From the NCBI GenBank assembly GCA_054601695.1, contig BAAHQB010000074.1, positions 558,001 through 622,000 of the forward strand: 64,000 nucleotides of DNA, given 5' to 3'. Origin of the DNA: Amorphochlora amoebiformis. Its lineage: Eukaryota; Cercozoa; Chlorarachniophyceae. Of this stretch, positions 1 to 64,000 are shown one piece after another; within the stretch, counting starts at the first letter, position 1, and each line of letters starts with the position of its first letter. The notes below the pieces were generated by a model. That model saw only the letters and a list, made by a program, of their open reading frames with translations. It did not search any database and was not told the origin of the DNA. Made by a program: the position numbers and the translations under genes.

Positions 1-419
1 TGAGCTTCTCCGTTACTATTCGAATTACCCTTCCGGTCTGTAACAACACACCATTTTGTGAAAAGAAAATAATATGGAAATCGTGGCTTAGGATACATCG
101 TGTGATTTGTACATGTGTGGTTTTTAGCGGGATTCATGAAGGAGATTGTTTTGTGCAGATCTGTTGAATTTAAAGTTATTTATCGGAATTGTTTGTCTTA
201 GGCATGTACGTGTAGGAATTCTAAAATATATGTATATATAATGTATGCGATATATGCACATGTACATATCTACATAAATAATGCATATATATATTTTCTA
301 TACAATATATATATATATATATACATATATATACATATATATATATATACATATATATATTATGTGTGTGTGTGTATGTATAATTTATCTAAATATATAG
401 GTATATATAATGTACACAC

Positions 420-452
<33 letters not shown>

Positions 453-704
453 ATATGTATATATATATCATGTAATAGATTCAGACTATATATATATGTA
501 TATATATATACATATATGTATATATATATATATTACATTTCTATACATATATATATATATATATATATATAGTCTGAATCTATTACAATATATATATATA
601 TATATATATATATTAGATTCAGACTATATATATATGTATATGTATAGAAATGTAATATAAATATTATATACATATATATATGTATATATATATATATAAA
701 CATA

Positions 705-745
<41 letters not shown>

Positions 746-754
746 TATATATAT

Positions 755-804
<50 letters not shown>

Positions 805-994
805 TGCATATATAAAGGTAATAAACACATTATACACATATAAAACATAGATGCATGTAACATTTATGTATATGTGTATTATATAATATTACATATACAT
901 AGATACATATACAGATTGGTTTTTACCATATGTATATATATATACATATATTATATATATATATATATATATATTATACACACAATAATACATA

Positions 995-1033
<39 letters not shown>

Positions 1034-1518
1034 TATGATATACATTATGCATAAAACATATATTTACACAATATACTTTATACAATTTCCACAGAATATA
1101 ACCTAACCTTGCCCTTGTGATCCCCCTTCTCAATCTGATTTAGCACCCAAAACCACATCCCATCGAACACAGTCATAACATCACCTTATAATGACACATC
1201 TCCAAAAACAACCTCCACTCAACAACACTCAAACAACCCTCTAAGTTTTACTACGCCCCTCTTTTCATCCCTTTACCACATATCCTACCCCCTGCACCTT
1301 GACGAAATCTCCTACCCTCACCAGAACGTTTTTCTTCTTGAACTGCACCCGCAAAGTCTTGCTCATCGGCGCCCGCATCATCCTCCTGCGGCAAACACAC
1401 ATAAATTCAAGGCCACCCTACTCATAGAAACCGGCGATGAAGCAAATCTCCCACCTTTTGACGTTGAGTGGTGCGGTGAAAAACCTCTTCCGAGCCTTTC
1501 GTCGCTTCGAACTCAACG
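1..1518 (-). CDS. RPL26: 60S ribosomal protein L26 (uL24), partial: 3' end off the window, 5' end unresolved
   Basis: L26 is a cytosolic large-subunit protein that binds rRNA through a KOW-type fold. Four minus-strand exons join in phase: 1518-1455, 1385-1298, 1134-1108 and 37-1, the last running off the left edge. They read a basic stretch ([19 protein letters not shown]), then [14 protein letters not shown], then [15 protein letters not shown], then [12 protein letters not shown]. This matches the eukaryotic/archaeal L26 order: RKxRK...F-x-AP-x-H/N-V-R-R, then SAPLSKELR, then the GD-x(K/R)G-x-x-G-K-V KOW core. The region coding about 60 C-terminal residues is outside the window. L26 normally starts only about 10 residues before the SSKRR segment, and I see no ATG in frame in the exon at 1518, so the start must lie in an upstream exon. 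The intron at 38-1107 is TA microsatellite. The gene is divergent from the F-BAR gene at 2150. Family assignment is fairly sure; exon ends are inferred from splice sites and phase. Confidence 0.72.
210..1075. repeat. (TA)n microsatellite cluster in the L26 intron
   Basis: Nearly all of this stretch is TA dinucleotide with scattered TGTA, TACA and short interruptions. It also holds two inverted copies of an AGTCTGAATCTATTAC motif (around 475-490 and 570-590, with a further copy near 613). Open frames here read only I/Y and are not genes. Confidence 0.9.
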
Positions 1519-1581
1519 CTGAAACATAAGAACAGCTGTGAAACACTAATTCGGATATCAACCGGAGCTAAATCCTTCCAC

Positions 1582-1857
1582 CAGCCCGGCGCTCGATAGT
1601 AAATTTCCTAGGCAGCCTTATCAAGGACGGTTTGCACAATCCTGATGTCCCCAGGCTTATGGGCGAACGAAAGACGGTTAGGAAAAAGGGCGACCTGGGT
1701 TTAGCTTGCGTCCCAGTTTTCTACTGCGCGGATCTTTCTGTTCGAAAATCCCTAAGAGGCATATTAGAATGACAAGGGTTGCCAAAAGCCATTGTTTCCT
1801 CCGTGGAATGGCCCGGATCCCCGGCACAGGCCCCGGGCCCTGGGACAACGCGGCCAT
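1582..1857 (-). other. Possible 5' exons of the L26 gene encoding a hydrophobic N-terminal extension
   Basis: Two phase-compatible minus-strand exons (1857-1695 and 1641-1582) would join to the L26 exon at 1518. The first starts with ATG and encodes a Pro/Gly-rich stretch, then RRKQWLLATLVILICLLGIF, which resembles a signal anchor, then basic residues. The second encodes LCKPSLIRLPRKFTIERRAG. The 53-bp intron between them has a CTAAC branch-like motif. A membrane anchor on L26 is not known in the family. These may be 5'UTR exons, part of another gene, or chance. Phase agreement across two joins is weak support. Confidence 0.25.
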
Positions 1858-2149
1858 TTCGGCCGAGTTTTTTAGAAAGATTAAAAGAAGATCGGCTATC
1901 TCCTGGGATCTCTCGCAGAGTGTGACTGAGCACAGTGACGATTTGGCTTGTCGTGCTGTGCCCGATCGACAGCGGTTGAGTCCGATTTGTAGTTTCTTTT
2001 CACTTCCTTGAGAGGTTTACTCTTCTAGTGGTATTAAATATCCAAAAGAATGTGTGGTTCATACGGAGGAATCACGGGTGAGCTAAATCTTTGCTTGAAA
2101 GACAGGAAAAGAAGCGAGAGCCGGATAGTGGAAGCGTTTACTGGAGCGG

Positions 2150-11274
<9,125 letters not shown>

Positions 11275-11519
11275 ATTTGGACTTACGAGCTAAGTTAAGT
11301 GGCATATAAGACTTACCAACTACACCAAATTAATCAATTCCAACGCGCTACTCACTGGACACATGTCATGTATATACGTACTCTCTAACATCTCATCTCG
11401 ACATGTAACTTGAGGTTTTGGCTTCATGTTCCTAGATTCAGTTCGCTCAAATCCAGTGACTGCAAGATAGCTGCATGTCAAATTTAAATCATTATAACTG
11501 TTCCGTATGGTACATGCTC

Positions 11520-11870
11520 TCCAGGCTCTCCTGGACTAGCCTTCTTCTAGTGATGGCTAGATGGATGAAGTAGATATACCGACCAGACCTATTGTACTCT
11601 AGATACTCTAGATCTAGTAGATACTGGTGCTAGTGGTACTAGTGGTAATATGCTGATGTTCTCTGGCTAGTACTAGTAGTATGGGCTCAGTCTAGTCAGT
11701 CTCTAGTATCTAGCACAATAAGAGACTAACACTAGTAACACTCGTAGGAGCACTACCAGCACCAGGCTGGTACTCTAGGTAGTTGTACGTACGTTACTGT
11801 GTATACTAGGTATATACTAGATATATGTGGGCCGCCAGTATGTATCTAGTTTATAATAACCAAATAGTAC
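11520..11870. other. CTAG-rich intergenic segment
   Basis: The tetranucleotide CTAG, often with TAGTA or GGTACT neighbours, recurs at high density between the ends of the two convergent genes. No ORF or RNA gene is evident. Confidence 0.7.
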
Positions 11871-11913
11871 GTACATAACATACGTACCAACTTATTTAAC
11901 ATGTACATACGTT

Positions 11914-12161
11914 GTACGTATCTGTTTTCCGTTTATAGTATAACGTATGTGAAATACATATGTGCGTATGTACGTATGTGGTATACGCATTGTAGATTGT
12001 TGTATTGTTTATGTCCATTGATTGATAATGTAGTGTACGTATCTGTTTTCCGTTTATAGTATAACGTATGTGAAATACATATGTGCGTATGTACGTATGT
12101 GGTATACGCATTGTAGATTGTTGTATTGTTTATGTCCATTGATTGATAATGTAGTGTACGT
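11914..12161. repeat. 120-bp tandem duplication, two copies
   Basis: The segment beginning GTACGTATCTGTTTTCCG occurs at 11914 and 12034 with near-perfect identity over the full 120 bp. It lies in the spacer between the convergent F-BAR and EPSP synthase genes. Confidence 0.95.
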
Positions 12162-12543
12162 ACACATATGATCTAGATGATACTGCTTACGTATACGTAT
12201 ATTAGTATGCACAGTGCGTAGCTTACTATGCTATACTACGGTGTATGCTGGATACTAGTACAATCTGTATCTCCCACAATTTTCACATTTGCAATACGCG
12301 TTAAAATGAGATTCTAGTAGATCTAGTAGATACCGTCCAATTTTATTACTATTCCAAATTGGAATGATTCGTGATGAGTACAATGATAATGATGAGTATT
12401 TATATATGACACTAGGACATTGCATGGCCATGCGTAATTATAACTAGTATAAGATGACTAAGCCAGCTAAGGTGCGGTGCGGTGCGGTGCGTAGCTTTAG
12501 ACGCTGTCGGTACTGTCGCTGAAGGATTGTGCGACTATCAAGA

Positions 12544-29118
<16,575 letters not shown>

Positions 29119-29463
29119 GAGGTTTGGATGCCGAAGAGATGTAAAGAAATAAGAATAGTTCGGCCGTTCTTGACACGAATGAATAAAAATTCGGTGTTTG
29201 TGTCATGGTCACCACGATCGAGGCGACTCGATTAACGATTTGTGCGCTTCTTGTATGCACAATCGTGGATGGAAGGGCTTGCGAGAACTTCGGATCTCGG
29301 AGTATCAGACGGGTTGGATTTTTTCGAGGAGACTCTTTGACGGGAAAGCCAGGTAGGCGATTGACTACATAGGGTATATGTCCCGAATGTGGGCCTACGG
29401 CTGTTGGAATTTATAATTTGGGAAGTCTTATAATTCAATTGGTGGAAGATAAGGAGAGGAGGA
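29119..29463. promoter_or_regulatory. Head-to-head spacer, candidate shared promoter region
   Basis: 345 bp separate the start codons of the minus-strand EPSP synthase gene (29118) and the plus-strand repeat gene (29464). The spacer is ordinary mixed-composition sequence without the TA repeats found elsewhere, and includes a GGTCACC palindrome near 29208. I see no clear TATA box. The plus strand also has an open stretch at about 29225-29350, which could be 5'UTR. Confidence 0.4.

Positions 29464-64000
<34,537 letters not shown>

Noticed and set aside
240-1133. Open frames reading long Ile-Tyr-Ile-Tyr stretches on both strands, here and throughout the window
   Set aside because: They are translations of (TA)n microsatellite, present in several frames and both strands at once, with no coding features.
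1585-1700. Minus-strand frame with an internal TAG (KPGDIRIVQTVLDKAA, stop, EIYYRAPGWW) suggesting stop-codon reassignment
   Set aside because: Another frame through the same DNA joins in phase to the L26 exons, and TAG, TGA and TAA end or interrupt frames as normal stops elsewhere.

Overview
This window is nuclear DNA of a eukaryote. Coding blocks are short exons of 21-780 nt, split by GT-AG introns and kept open by matching intron phases, and most introns are filled with (TA)n microsatellite. TAA, TAG and TGA all look like ordinary stops. TTAGGG-type repeats, a tRNA-derived SINE pair and several minisatellites also point to a protist or early-branching eukaryote rather than a prokaryote. 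I cannot name the species. An F-BAR/double-SH3 protein together with a free-standing, AROM-like EPSP synthase would fit a unicellular relative of animals and fungi, but this is inference only.

Layout. (1) 1-1518, minus strand: 3' part of a ribosomal protein L26 (uL24) gene running off the left edge, with a doubtful 5' extension to 1857. (2) 2150-11274, plus: a 27-exon gene for a 581-residue F-BAR + proline-rich + SH3 + SH3 protein. (3) 11275-12543: a convergent intergenic spacer with a 120-bp tandem duplication and CTAG-rich sequence. (4) 12544-29118, minus: a 24-exon gene for a single-domain EPSP synthase (shikimate pathway), whose last exon is duplicated in tandem. Its introns hold interstitial telomere-like arrays, a hairpin-forming minisatellite of about 1.45 kb, a SINE copy and duplicated exon fragments. 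(5) 29119-29463: a short head-to-head spacer, possibly a shared promoter region. (6) 29464 to beyond 64000, plus: a very large gene for a protein built almost entirely of ~31-residue units with an M-x-x-H-x-[DE]-L...K-F-x(4)-R-F pattern. I do not recognise this family.

In the repeat gene, six units make a 186-residue (558 nt) cassette of four exons (219+202+42+95 nt). At least ten cassettes lie in tandem from 42 kb onward, each about 1.7-2.1 kb of genomic DNA. An older six-unit duplication is visible at 34.8-37.3 kb. The frame is open through 51 exons to 59580 (about 2,740 codons). From about 59.4 to 63.8 kb the cassettes are full of small deletions and stops, and are collinear with the good cassettes at 51.7-55.6 kb. 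That stretch is either a decayed block duplication or poorly corrected assembly.

The genes do not form a functional cluster. L26 and EPSP synthase are housekeeping, the F-BAR protein should act at membrane-actin interfaces, and the repeat protein has the look of a structural or filament-associated protein. The repeat gene and its mode of growth are the most unusual content of the window.
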